DNA from: a virus
IMG/VR virus record: IMGVR_UViG_3300000318_000002
Location: 20,814-84,813 of that record
Length of the DNA: 64,000 nt
Reading direction: 5' to 3' (one strand)
In this document: positions 7,280 through 14,770 of the stretch, piece after piece
How positions within the stretch are numbered: position 1 is the first letter of the stretch
Layout of the letters: each line of letters starts with the position of its first letter
Program-made: the position numbers and the translations under genes
Notes under the pieces: model-generated
Database searches by the model: none
What the model was told of the DNA's origin: nothing
What the model saw: only the letters and a program-made list of their open reading frames with translations

Positions 7280-8002
7280 CTACCCTATAGCCTTTTGACC
7301 GTTTGTAGAAAGGAAAAGACGTGTATATTCATCCGAATACAGAAAATAAACAATTTCACCATTAAAATTCTTTTTATCAATGCTTTCCTTTTCCAAAAGA
7401 CGGGCGATTGTCTCTTTTATCTGCTTTTCATCCAGATTAAAACAAATATCCATGATGCTATTATAATCCATGTATCGGTGTCCGACCCCTTCATCATATA
7501 TCGCATTCAGGATTATATTTTCAAACCGGACCTTTTCTTCTTTTTCCGCGTAGAAGTCTTTTTCTTCAGACGGGCAATATTTATATTCAAGCTGTGCAGT
7601 AATTGCTCTTACTTTTGTTTTTGTGCAATGCTCTTCCATGAGATCCAATTCTTTTTGGTAATCAATTTTTTCAGCATGAGAAACAACCGGCTTTTTAAGT
7701 GCCTGAAGACATTCATGTGAGAACCAATGCTTAAATGGTTTTGCTTTTTCTTTACGGCTGGAAAAGATTAAAGCAGTTAATCCAAATTCATTTACAATTA
7801 TTATAGGTTGCAATCCACCAGCCGTTTGTATCCGAATAGTCTTCTTATCTTCTTCATCAAGACGTTCAACAGCACGTGAAACATCTTTTATTTCTAAAGC
7901 TTCACAAATATCGGAAGCTACAAACCAATTAATATTTTCTTCATCCGTTATTTCTTGGATCTTTTTTGATCCAAAATTAAAAATTTGCAATTCATTATTC
8001 AT
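7280..8002 (-). CDS. BRO-N domain antirepressor-type protein
   Basis: 240 residues. The N-terminal BRO domain (about 5-115) is visible from WFVASDICEALEIKDVSRAVERL and EFGLTALIFSSRKEKAKPFKHWF. The C-terminal half is helical and specific to this phage. BRO proteins bind DNA and in phages act as antirepressors or regulators. The start overlaps the stop of the ribbon-helix-helix gene (ATGA), so the two are made together. It lies next to the candidate origin. Confidence 0.85.
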   Translation of the reverse strand: MNNELQIFNFGSKKIQEITDEENINWFVASDICEALEIKDVSRAVERLDEEDKKTIRIQTAGGLQPIIIVNEFGLTALIFSSRKEKAKPFKHWFSHECLQALKKPVVSHAEKIDYQKELDLMEEHCTKTKVRAITAQLEYKYCPSEEKDFYAEKEEKVRFENIILNAIYDEGVGHRYMDYNSIMDICFNLDEKQIKETIARLLEKESIDKKNFNGEIVYFLYSDEYTRLFLSTNGQKAIG

Positions 8003-8160
8003 TTGTTTTCCTCTTTTTGTTGAGATTTTTCAAATTCTGCAATTTCTTTTTTACAAGCTCTTGCAATTATTCTACTTCTTGACCGATCTTCAATCATCGC
8101 CATTTTCTCCAGCGAGGCAACTACCTCATCTTCAAAATAAACAGTAATCATTTTTGCCAT
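7999..8160 (-). CDS. Ribbon-helix-helix DNA-binding protein (53 aa)
   Basis: MAKMITVYFEDEVVASLEKM followed by EDRSRSRIIARACKKEI fits the strand-helix-helix pattern of the Arc/MetJ/CopG family. GGAG lies before the ATG. It forms a two-gene operon with the BRO protein and faces the iteron region, so it could autoregulate or act on the origin. That target is inferred. Confidence 0.75.
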   Translation of the reverse strand: MAKMITVYFEDEVVASLEKMAMIEDRSRSRIIARACKKEIAEFEKSQQKEENK

Positions 8161-8238
8161 TTTATTTCTCCTTTACAGTTAAAGAAATATATAGACGTTT
8201 TTTATGTCAAGTTATTTTATTTTTTTATATGTTTTAGT

Positions 8239-8289
8239 ATTATATCCTCATAGGGTACGATTTCAAATCGTACCCTATGAGGATATAAT
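8239..8289. repeat. Perfect palindrome with 25-bp arms
   Basis: Left arm 8239-8263 and right arm 8265-8289 are exact reverse complements around a single central C at 8264; the core is GGGTACGATTT C AAATCGTACCC. It could form a cruciform or a very stable RNA hairpin. There is no T tract, so a plain terminator is unlikely. Confidence 0.95.
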
Positions 8290-8440
8290 GGTTTGCAATA
8301 GTGTTTAAAATAATAAATTTTTAAGTAAATAGTAACTAAAAATCAATATTTTATCAGGATTTTACTCTCTTCCGGCATTAAAACAGTTCCCTATCAAATA
8401 CCAATACATAGTTTCTTCTATATAAGCAAATTACAAAAAC

Positions 8441-8960
8441 CGAATCTTTCAATCTTTCAAAGATCTTTCAAGGGGGTAAATTTGAAAGATTCGACCAAAA
8501 GAATCAACAAAACAGCCTAAAATTTAGTAAACAGTAAGTAAAAAAACGCCTATACACCGCAGTACACTATAGAAGAAAAAAAAGCAAAATTTACTGGTTT
8601 CTAATTTATCACGCCGAATCTTTCAATCTTTCAACCTAGGGAATAAAAATATAAGAAAATAATAAAAAATGATATAAAATAGATAAATAGTAAAAGAAAA
8701 CAAAAAATTGATAAATAGTAAAAAGTTTTGGGGAAGGGCTTGAAAGATTGAAAGATTTATTGTTAAATATTAGTAACAAGTAAATTATATATTATATATA
8801 TACATATTATAGATATATGTATATATATCTATACCTTTTTTTCAAATTAAAATAGTCATTTTATTATTTTTGTCTATTTTCGCATTTACTAGTTTCTAAA
8901 ATCTTGTATTAAATCTTTCAAGAGTATGCCTTGAAAGATTTATGAAAGATTTGAAAGATT
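8441..8960. repeat. Iterons: eleven copies of ATCTTTCAA / TTGAAAGAT
   Basis: Forward ATCTTTCAA at 8444, 8452, 8463, 8618, 8626 and 8913; reverse TTGAAAGAT at 8482, 8740, 8748, 8931 and 8951; a partial copy at 8943. Tandem pairs share one base (8-bp period). CGAATCTTTCAA (8441-8452) and TTGAAAGATTCG (8482-8493) form a 12-bp inverted frame around the first cluster. Probable binding sites of an initiator or regulator. Confidence 0.85.
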
Positions 8961-9096
8961 TATTCCCTATTTTCACCTTTATTCACTTTTTATCTTAATT
9001 TATATTTTTTCTCTTGACACATATGTTCCTACTTATCAAATAAATTATGCGTGAGTTGTTTTATCCTCTCCTTACGCTCTTGATACCCTCTACTTG

Positions 9097-9132
9097 GCAG
9101 TGCTGAGTTTTATGTTTTTTACTCAGCACTGC
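9097..9132. repeat. Inverted repeat with 12-bp arms upstream of the 9170 gene
   Basis: GCAGTGCTGAGT (9097-9108) and ACTCAGCACTGC (9121-9132) with a T-rich 12-base loop. It lies 38 bases before the start codon at 9170, so it may be an operator or leader hairpin. No T tract follows on the plus strand. Confidence 0.7.
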
Positions 9133-9169
9133 TTCCTTAAAAAAACAATATTTATAAGAAGGTCTTTTT

Positions 9170-9691
9170 ATGATCGATGCCTTAAAAGAATTTATTGAAA
9201 GTCCAATAGAACATTCTATCGAAAAAGAAAATTTTTACATCATGATCGGTAAACGTGGATTTGTTGTTTCCGTTGAAAAAAAAGAAATAAATAATTCTCA
9301 AACCGTAAATTCAGAATGTTCTGATCTTATTATAAATTATTTTTTCAAGTTTGCTGAAAAAAATCAATTAAGAGAATCTAAAAAACCTTCAGATATAAAA
9401 TATATTTGCTGCGATAATGTCATTGTATCAATTCAATTTTCATTCCAACGCATAAATTGGATAGTTCTTCCAAAAGTAAAATTATCTCTTGGAACAAAGG
9501 CTCTTGAGTTTATTTCGTCCGGCGGTACTGATGGAAAATCATTATCCGATATTACTGTTTATCTTCATAATAATAAACCAGAAATTAGAGCAGATATCTT
9601 AAAAAACCTTATAAATACAGGACAAATTGAACAAAAAACAGTTTTAGGGAAATCTAATCATCCTTGTACTTATTATTATGCAATCAAATAA
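9170..9691 (+). CDS. Putative DNA-binding protein beside the iterons (173 aa)
   Basis: The N-terminal 100 residues are not recognised. The C-terminal part (about 108-173, TKALEFISSGGTDGKSLSDI then RADILKNLINTGQIEQ) reads as a winged helix: helix, turn, recognition helix and hairpin ending CTYYYAIK. AGAAGG precedes the ATG. As the first gene right of the iterons it is a candidate initiator or regulator acting on them, but this rests on position and fold guess only. Confidence 0.6.
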   Translation: MIDALKEFIESPIEHSIEKENFYIMIGKRGFVVSVEKKEINNSQTVNSECSDLIINYFFKFAEKNQLRESKKPSDIKYICCDNVIVSIQFSFQRINWIVLPKVKLSLGTKALEFISSGGTDGKSLSDITVYLHNNKPEIRADILKNLINTGQIEQKTVLGKSNHPCTYYYAIK

Positions 9692-10115
9692 TATTCTCAA
9701 TATCCTAATTCCAGGTTCACTATATGACAGTGGTTCACCTGAAGGCAAACAGCGTGCTCGCCAAGGCAAAGGACATTTCTATAATCCTCAAAAAGATATG
9801 ATGGATAAAATGCGTATTTATGTAAAAGCGCAGCTTCCGGAAAATTTTATGATGATTAAAAAAAATGTTCCTGTAATTGTTAATAATAATTTTTTTATGG
9901 CAATACCAAAAATTCGTCAAAAGGGTGACTGGAAAGAATTTTATAAAAACGAAGATATCCCTCATCTTGAAAAATCCGATAGGGATAATTTGGACAAAAC
10001 CTTGCTGGATATTTGTAGTAAAATTATTTTTGCAGATGACAAGCAAATTTACGATGGCAGGATACAAAAATATTATTCCTTAAACCCTCGTGCTGAAATA
10101 GAAATTATTTATTAA
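9678..10115 (+). CDS. rusA: RusA-type Holliday junction resolvase
   Basis: 145 residues. The RusA signature is visible as PHLEKSDRDNLDKTLLD (95-111, with Asp101 and Asp103) and FADDKQI (118-124, Asp120-Asp121); these acidic residues hold the metal. RusA enzymes cut four-way junctions and branched DNA during recombination and before packaging. It overlaps the upstream gene by 14 bases, indicating coupling. Confidence 0.88.
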   Translation: MQSNNILNILIPGSLYDSGSPEGKQRARQGKGHFYNPQKDMMDKMRIYVKAQLPENFMMIKKNVPVIVNNNFFMAIPKIRQKGDWKEFYKNEDIPHLEKSDRDNLDKTLLDICSKIIFADDKQIYDGRIQKYYSLNPRAEIEIIY

Positions 10116-10127
10116 AAGGAGAAGGAT

Positions 10128-10817
10128 ATGAATGATTTAATCAAAATTGAAGAAAAAGACGGTAAACAAACAGTTAATGCCAGAGAATTACATGAATTTT
10201 TGGGAAATCAAAGACAATTTGCTAATTGGATTCAGGAAAGAATTGAAAAATATGATTTTATAGACGGTCAAGACTTTTTAACAATCCAGTTAAAAAGTAA
10301 TGGAGGACGACCTTCTATTGATTATTATATTTCTCTTGATATGGCAAAAGAACTTTCAATGGTAGAAAACAACGAAAAAGGAAAAGAAGCACGAAAATAT
10401 TTTATTGAAATAGAAAAAAGATATAAAAATATTATCCCCTTATATTTTGATAAAATATCTTCCCTCGAATTAAAAATTGATAAAATGGCTACTTTTATCG
10501 AAAAATACAATACTGAAGTTTTTCTTCCAAAACAAGAAGAAACTAAGCTGAAAAAAAATTGTAAACAAGTCATGAAAATGCTTCAACGAGTTCGTAATTA
10601 TGGAACACTTTATATGAATGAAGATGTTTTCTTTGGCTATCTCCCAGACTTTATGACAAGAGAAGAATTTAAAGAAGCTTCTAAACAACTTGAAGACGAA
10701 GGCGAAATCGAAATTACTGTAATATCAAATTCTGATATATCACCTCAATATCGTGTAGGTACTTGGTCGCTATTTAAACTCAGCATAAATCCATATGCCG
10801 GAAATGATTACAAATAA
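10128..10817 (+). CDS. AntA/AntB-type antirepressor
   Basis: The N-terminal domain (about 1-100) has the AntA/AntB pattern: VNARELHEFLGNQRQFANWI, then GRPSIDYYISLDMAKELSMV and a basic helix KEARKYFIEIEKRY. The C-terminal half (115-229) resembles the C-terminal half of the BRO protein at 7280 only in being helical and charged. Such proteins counter the phage repressor and promote induction. AAAAGGAG precedes the ATG. Confidence 0.85.
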   Translation: MNDLIKIEEKDGKQTVNARELHEFLGNQRQFANWIQERIEKYDFIDGQDFLTIQLKSNGGRPSIDYYISLDMAKELSMVENNEKGKEARKYFIEIEKRYKNIIPLYFDKISSLELKIDKMATFIEKYNTEVFLPKQEETKLKKNCKQVMKMLQRVRNYGTLYMNEDVFFGYLPDFMTREEFKEASKQLEDEGEIEITVISNSDISPQYRVGTWSLFKLSINPYAGNDYK

Positions 10818-10830
10818 GGAGCTACTATAA

Positions 10831-11088
10831 ATGTCAAACCGTACAACCAAAGGCAAAAAAGATGTTTTAATCCAAGAACTTTCCGTCCGTCACAAACTCA
10901 AAGACGGAATAATTATGAGACTCATGAATATTCTTGTTGCAAATAAAATAAAAATAGATCCTGAATTGTCAAATGTTATCGGAGCTTTATATTATGATAA
11001 AAATATTGCGAAAAAGATTTATAAGGAAATATCCATAAATGATACAGAAGCAAAAAGGGAAGCAGACAAAAACTCTTCCGCAGGATAA
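10831..11088 (+). CDS. Hypothetical helical protein upstream of TerS (85 aa)
   Basis: MSNRTTKGKKDVLIQELSVR then helices with Lys/Ile-rich character. It overlaps the TerS start by 50 bases. AAGGAG lies upstream of the ATG. No family recognised; the position suggests a late-gene regulator or packaging accessory, which is a guess. Confidence 0.6.
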   Translation: MSNRTTKGKKDVLIQELSVRHKLKDGIIMRLMNILVANKIKIDPELSNVIGALYYDKNIAKKIYKEISINDTEAKREADKNSSAG

Positions 11089-11668
11089 TCCGGATTATAA
11101 ACCCGGTGATGCATTCAAACAATTGTCTGAAAAACAAAAGGCTTTTGTTGCTGAATACTTTGCACAATTTCAAAATGGGGCTAAAACATATCTTAAATTG
11201 TATCCAAAATCAACAACAGACTCAGCGAAGGCAGGGGCAAGTGAACTCTTAGCTTTGCCTTACGTTCGGCAGGCGGTTTTGGATGAATGCAGGAAGCGTA
11301 TAAAAGCTTTTACGGGTGAAGAATCAATTAATGAGACCTTTGCTCAAATTAAAGCAATATCCTCGTCTGATATATCAGACGTTATAAATATGGAAGACGG
11401 GACGTTTGTAGTTAAGTCGTTGAAAGATATCCCCGTTGAGGCACGAAAGGCTATTAAAAATATAAAGAGGAAATATAAAGAGACAAAAGATGGAATTGAA
11501 GAGTATATAGAGGTTACCCTTCACGACAAAATGAAAGCTATAGAGTTCCAAGCTAATATACAAAAGTTGTTGAATAATAAAGTGACTATAGAGCCGATAG
11601 AGATAATAATAAAACCGGCGATAAGACCGGAAAAAAAAGAAGGAGAAGAAAAAGATGAAAAAAATTAG
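11039..11668 (+). CDS. terS: Terminase small subunit
   Basis: 209 residues. LSEKQKAFVAEYFAQFQNGA and YLKLYP...SAKAGASELLALPYVRQAV match the Terminase_2 small-subunit DNA-binding domain (about 28-90). The C-terminal part is acidic and charged, as expected for contact with the portal or large subunit. It recognises phage DNA for packaging. TerL lies 3.6 kb downstream at 15302, with accessory genes between them, which is unusual. It ends with TAG. Confidence 0.88.
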   Translation: MIQKQKGKQTKTLPQDNPDYKPGDAFKQLSEKQKAFVAEYFAQFQNGAKTYLKLYPKSTTDSAKAGASELLALPYVRQAVLDECRKRIKAFTGEESINETFAQIKAISSSDISDVINMEDGTFVVKSLKDIPVEARKAIKNIKRKYKETKDGIEEYIEVTLHDKMKAIEFQANIQKLLNNKVTIEPIEIIIKPAIRPEKKEGEEKDEKN

Positions 11669-11825
11669 ATTTTGGGGGACACTACCTTTTACTATTGCTT
11701 TATTATTTTTTTGGGGGATTATTACTCTGCCATTTTTGCTATTGGGTAAAATAGGATGGTGGGGAATTGGAGAAAATATTTGTTTTTTCAGTTTTGATCT
11801 TGTTGATAAAATAAGAGGAGAATAA
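11655..11825 (+). CDS. Small membrane protein (56 aa)
   Basis: Starts in the tail of terS (MKKIRFWGTLPF). One or two hydrophobic helices cover about residues 10-33 (FTIALLFFWGIITLPFLLL), then an amphipathic Trp-rich tail. AGAAGGAG precedes the ATG. It could be holin-like by size and topology, but nothing specific supports that. Confidence 0.6.
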   Translation: MKKIRFWGTLPFTIALLFFWGIITLPFLLLGKIGWWGIGENICFFSFDLVDKIRGE

Positions 11826-11826
11826 A

Positions 11827-11994
11827 ATGTTTAACATTACAAACGAAGAGTTGAAAGAAGCCGCTATCCCGATGATTAAGCTTATCAATGAAAAATGTCA
11901 TCCGAATGTAACTGTGATAATAACTCCTACAAGTGTTGAATTGTTTGAAAGTCAAATATGTGATCCGACTATAACCGAGTTTATAAAAGATTGA
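11827..11994 (+). CDS. Hypothetical phage protein (55 aa)
   Basis: MFNITNEELKEAAIPMIKLI then VIITPTSVELFESQICDPTI. Good ribosome site (AGAGGAG) and tight spacing to the upstream gene. Small helix-strand protein of a type frequent in phage accessory regions. Function unknown. Confidence 0.6.
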   Translation: MFNITNEELKEAAIPMIKLINEKCHPNVTVIITPTSVELFESQICDPTITEFIKD

Positions 11995-12013
11995 TTTTTT
12001 TACAAAAAAATTG

Positions 12014-12118
12014 TTGACAATAGATTATCTGTAATAATTATTGTCAACATGATCTTAAACGGATGTTTGTTCGATATCAAATAACCCAATTTAAAATTGC
12101 GCTCCGCCGTTTAAGATC
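12014..12118. promoter_or_regulatory. Promoter-like site and two consecutive inverted repeats
   Basis: TTGACAATA (12014-12022) and TATTGTCAA (12039-12047) form one inverted repeat around a -35-like TTGACA. GATCTTAAACGG (12051-12062) and CCGTTTAAGATC (12107-12118) form a perfect 12-bp pair with a 44-base loop holding a further small hairpin (CAATTTAAAATTG). The second would fold in the leader of the gene at 12145. It may be a regulatory leader RNA; a small RNA gene is possible. Confidence 0.55.
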
Positions 12119-12144
12119 AAATAAAACATTTAAGGATAACTAAA

Positions 12145-12519
12145 ATGTCAGATTATTACAGTCAACTTCGTAATGAATATAGTGGTCCATTATCGTCTCG
12201 GTCAAAAATGTTCCGAGAGGATAACTATCGTGAATCTGAATATGAAAAATCTGTAAAAAAAGAACCTGAAAATAAAAAATCTGTAAAAAAAAATAAATGG
12301 ATACCTAAAAATGGCGAGACCTGCGTTTTTTTTGATGATTTTAATTTAAAAAATAGAATTGTTTCTCAATTAAATAATCATTGTGATCCTAAAATAACAA
12401 ATAGATATCAAGCAGTAAATGGGGTGGGATATGAACATATAGCAAAATTAACACCAGAAAATTCTAAATATTTAACTCTTGGATTTGAAGAATTTTTAAA
12501 ACATTCAGAGGTTAAATAA
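12145..12519 (+). CDS. Hypothetical protein (124 aa)
   Basis: The N-terminal third is charged and probably disordered (YYSQLRNEYSGPLSSRSKMF, then a KSVKK repeat); the C-terminal two thirds look folded (TCVFFDDFNLKNRIVSQL, LTLGFEEFLKH). AAGGA precedes the ATG. It is first after the structured leader at 12014-12118 and is followed one base later by the beta-helix gene. Family not recognised. Confidence 0.6.
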   Translation: MSDYYSQLRNEYSGPLSSRSKMFREDNYRESEYEKSVKKEPENKKSVKKNKWIPKNGETCVFFDDFNLKNRIVSQLNNHCDPKITNRYQAVNGVGYEHIAKLTPENSKYLTLGFEEFLKHSEVK

Positions 12520-12520
12520 A

Positions 12521-13324
12521 ATGAAAATATTATATTTTGGTAATTGGATTAATGTCGAATTGAATGATCCTAAAATATCAGAGATTGGGATTACCATAGA
12601 ACAGGACGCATATATAGGACAGGACGCACGTATAGAACAGGGCGCATATATAGAACAGGGCGCATATATAGGACAGGGCGCATATATAGGACAGGACGCA
12701 TATATAGAACAGGGCGCACGTATCGGACAGGACGCACATATAGAACAGGGCGCACGTATCGGACAGGACGCACATATAGAACAGGGCGCATATATCGGAC
12801 AGGGCGCACGTATAGAACGGGACGCACGTATAGGACAGGACGCATATATAGGACAGGGCGCACGTATCGGACAGGGCGCATATATCGGACAAGACGCATA
12901 TATAGGACAGGGCGCACGTATCGGACAGGGCGCACGTATAGAACAGGGCGCACGTATCGAACGGGACGCATATATAGGACAGGGCGCACGTATAGAACGG
13001 GACGCATATATAGAACGGGGCGCATGTATAGAACGGGACGCATATATCGGACAGGACGCATATATAGGACAGGGCGCACGTATCGAACGGGACGCATATA
13101 TAGAACGGGGCGCATGTATCGAAACAATTATTATCTCATCACATAACAAATATACAATAATTTTGTGTAATGGTAAAATTGCTATTGGATGTAAATTGTT
13201 TACATATGATGAATGGATAGAAAACGGGGAATCCATCGCAAAAGAAAATGGATGTGATAGCGATATTGAATATTATCGTGATAAAATAAATAAACTTAAA
13301 AATTTTATGGATGAATCTAAATGA
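12521..13324 (+). CDS. Left-handed beta-helix (hexapeptide repeat) protein
   Basis: 267 residues: a short N-terminal cap (MKILYFGNWINVELNDP), then 29 hexads of the type I-(G/E)-(Q/R)-(G/D)-A-(Y/R/H/C), about residues 26-199, and a C-terminal segment (IIISSHNKYTIILCNGKIAI, then a helix). Hexads with Ile every six residues build a left-handed beta-helix; 29 hexads give nearly ten coils. Many such proteins are acyltransferases, but no catalytic His is evident. Its architecture matches the protein at 21358. Function unknown; a structural or binding role fits better than an enzyme. Confidence 0.8.
   Translation: MKILYFGNWINVELNDPKISEIGITIEQDAYIGQDARIEQGAYIEQGAYIGQGAYIGQDAYIEQGARIGQDAHIEQGARIGQDAHIEQGAYIGQGARIERDARIGQDAYIGQGARIGQGAYIGQDAYIGQGARIGQGARIEQGARIERDAYIGQGARIERDAYIERGACIERDAYIGQDAYIGQGARIERDAYIERGACIETIIISSHNKYTIILCNGKIAIGCKLFTYDEWIENGESIAKENGCDSDIEYYRDKINKLKNFMDESK
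12596..13117. repeat. 18-bp coding minisatellite, 29 units
   Basis: Units of the type ATAGAACAGGGCGCATAT or ATCGGACAGGACGCACGT repeat without interruption. Variation is limited to a few positions: GAA/GGA, CAG/CGG, GGC/GAC, TAT/CGT/CAT/TGT. The repeat is far more G+C-rich than its flanks. Unit changes keep the frame, so length can vary freely. Confidence 0.95.
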
Positions 13325-13563
13325 AAATTTATAAAATTAAACGATTCCCTAAAGAATATGAAACTGAATTTTTTGGAATAACCAAAGTTCAATGGAGAAT
13401 TTTACAAGAGAGAGAACATTTTGGTGAAATCGGATCAATAAATAAGGCATTATATTTATCTCCATCCGGATTTTGGATTCCTTTCGGATACTATTCTGAA
13501 ACAACAAATGAAACAATTATAAATAAAATTATAAATTTATTTATAGAAAGAGTCATAAAATGA
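13321..13563 (+). CDS. Hypothetical protein (80 aa)
   Basis: MKIYKIKRFPKEYETEFFGI then SPSGFWIPFGYYSETTNET. Starts in an ATGA overlap with the beta-helix gene and ends in an ATGA overlap with thyX, so it is translated with both. No family recognised. Confidence 0.6.
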   Translation: MKIYKIKRFPKEYETEFFGITKVQWRILQEREHFGEIGSINKALYLSPSGFWIPFGYYSETTNETIINKIINLFIERVIK

Positions 13564-14165
13564 AAATAGAGCTTTTATCAATAACTTCAAATGCTCAAAA
13601 ACTAATCGAAGAAGCTGGTCGCACTTGCTATAAATCAAAATCTGGAGATAACACTGATTCTAATTTTATTCGCGGTGCTATTCAACGCGGTCATGAGTCC
13701 ATAATAGAACATGCTTCAGCTACGTTTCGGATATCTGAAGTATCTCGTGCGCTTTCTCATCAACTTGTTCGGCATAGATTGGCAAGTTTCAGCCAAATGT
13801 CGCAAAGATATACTAACGGCGAAAATTTTACATATGAAGTCCCTAATGCTATAAAAAATGTTCCTCATTTGTATGAAGAATTTATTCGTTTTATGAATGA
13901 AACTAAAAATATGTATTCGTATTTTACTCATCAAGGGATTAAACCGGAAGACGCACGGTCGATACTACCAAATGCTTGCCATACTGAAATTGTTATGACT
14001 GCCAATTTTAGGGAATGGAGGACAATATTCAAACTCCGTTGTGATTCTCACGCTCAATTAGATATTCGTATAATGGCAAAATCAATTCTTGAAATATTAT
14101 ATTCAAATGCTCCGGATGTTTTTTTTGATTTATATGAAAAATTTATAGGAGTGGAGGAGAAATAA
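13560..14165 (+). CDS. thyX: Flavin-dependent thymidylate synthase ThyX
   Basis: 201 residues with the diagnostic motif RHRLASFSQMSQRY (71-84), the RHR-x7-S-x-R-Y ThyX signature, and RGHESIIEHA (43-52). It methylates dUMP to dTMP with FAD, NADPH and methylene-tetrahydrofolate, giving the phage its own thymidylate supply. Together with the guanylate-kinase-like gene at 2356 it forms the visible nucleotide-metabolism set. It is translationally coupled to the gene upstream. Confidence 0.95.
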   Translation: MKIELLSITSNAQKLIEEAGRTCYKSKSGDNTDSNFIRGAIQRGHESIIEHASATFRISEVSRALSHQLVRHRLASFSQMSQRYTNGENFTYEVPNAIKNVPHLYEEFIRFMNETKNMYSYFTHQGIKPEDARSILPNACHTEIVMTANFREWRTIFKLRCDSHAQLDIRIMAKSILEILYSNAPDVFFDLYEKFIGVEEK

Positions 14166-14166
14166 A

Positions 14167-14370
14167 ATGAAAACCTATTTCCCCGATGACCCTATAAAGC
14201 AGGAAATGCTAAATTTAATTCTAAAACATTTAAAAATTAAATTAGATAATGGTATTGGGTTATGTCAATATCCGGATTGTTCTGAATGCCCGAATTATCC
14301 TACGTGCAATACGTATGAAATATGCGATTTAATTAAACGTGCAACAGGCGGGAACCCCAGTGAAATTTAA
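14167..14370 (+). CDS. Small Cys-rich protein (67 aa)
   Basis: A cluster of five Cys (GLCQYPDCSECPNYPTCNTY) near the middle suggests metal or iron-sulphur binding. Starts one base after the thyX stop with GGAGG upstream. It precedes another Cys-containing gene pair. Function unknown. Confidence 0.6.
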   Translation: MKTYFPDDPIKQEMLNLILKHLKIKLDNGIGLCQYPDCSECPNYPTCNTYEICDLIKRATGGNPSEI

Positions 14371-14557
14371 AATAAAAGGATTAATTCCCGATTATATTAT
14401 TCTTGCCTATAAAGAAAAAAATGAAATTACAGTTGAATTGGCAATAGAAACTTTTAAGAATGGTAAAATAGTATTCCACGTAGAGGGTTGTTATAAAGAT
14501 TATAAATTTGATTATATTACTGAAGCTGTTGAATGTTATAATAATTGGGAAAATTGA
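14360..14557 (+). CDS. Hypothetical protein (65 aa, GTG start)
   Basis: The start is taken as GTG at 14360 (MKFKIKGLIPDYIILAYKEK), with GGCGGG upstream, rather than GTG at 14339, which has no ribosome site. Short beta-rich protein. It overlaps the preceding stop by 11 bases and abuts the next ATG. Confidence 0.55.
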   Translation: MKFKIKGLIPDYIILAYKEKNEITVELAIETFKNGKIVFHVEGCYKDYKFDYITEAVECYNNWEN

Positions 14558-14770
14558 ATGTCTTGTAAGCGTTGTGCAAAGCCTGTTCGAGGTTTAACCG
14601 GTCGTGCCGGATATTGCGATACTTGTAAGCCTATTATGACAAGAATAAGCCAATTGATTATTCTTGCGGATAAAGGGTTATTACAAAAGCGAGAAAGATC
14701 AAATCAAGGAATATTAAAAAAATGTTCTCATAATTGTTTTAATTGTGAGTTATCTGACTGTATTCAATAA
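14558..14770 (+). CDS. Zinc-knuckle protein (70 aa)
   Basis: N-terminal CKRCAKP and YCDTCKP form a zinc ribbon; a second Cys group (CSHNCFNCELSDC) is at the C-terminus. It follows the previous stop directly. It converges on the leftward gene at 14764 and overlaps its last codons. Probably nucleic-acid or protein binding. Confidence 0.6.
   Translation: MSCKRCAKPVRGLTGRAGYCDTCKPIMTRISQLIILADKGLLQKRERSNQGILKKCSHNCFNCELSDCIQ

Larger units (their letters stand above)
8161..9169. other. Gene-free region, candidate replication origin
   Basis: About 1 kb without a credible gene. From left to right: a near 51-bp palindrome (8239-8289), iteron clusters (8441-8960), two copies of GATAAATAGTAAAA (8682-8695, 8710-8723), two copies of ATTTACT(A/G)GTTTCTAA (near 8590 and 8885), a stretch of almost pure A/T (about 8783-8835) and a 12-bp hairpin (9097-9132). 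Iterons plus an AT-rich segment beside DNA-binding genes is the usual layout of a replicon origin. No initiator is proven. Confidence 0.6.

Noticed and set aside
7295-7720. Plus-strand frame of 141 codons
   Set aside because: Reverse complement of the BRO gene; Phe-rich translation typical of antisense to Lys-rich code.
8239-8289. Hairpin telomere of a linear plasmid prophage
   Set aside because: No protelomerase-size gene is in the window; the recombinase at 5242 is of normal integrase length. Kept only as an open possibility.
12596-13117. CRISPR-like array
   Set aside because: Units are contiguous, without spacers, and encode a hexapeptide repeat.
12505-13236. Long open frames on the minus strand across the 18-bp repeats
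   Set aside because: A stop-free 18-bp unit keeps several frames open by chance. The predicted peptides are monotonous and lack ribosome sites; the plus-strand frame makes a sensible beta-helix with non-repeat ends.
12521-13324. Hexapeptide acyltransferase enzyme
   Set aside because: No catalytic His or extra loop typical of these enzymes is visible; the coil is too regular.
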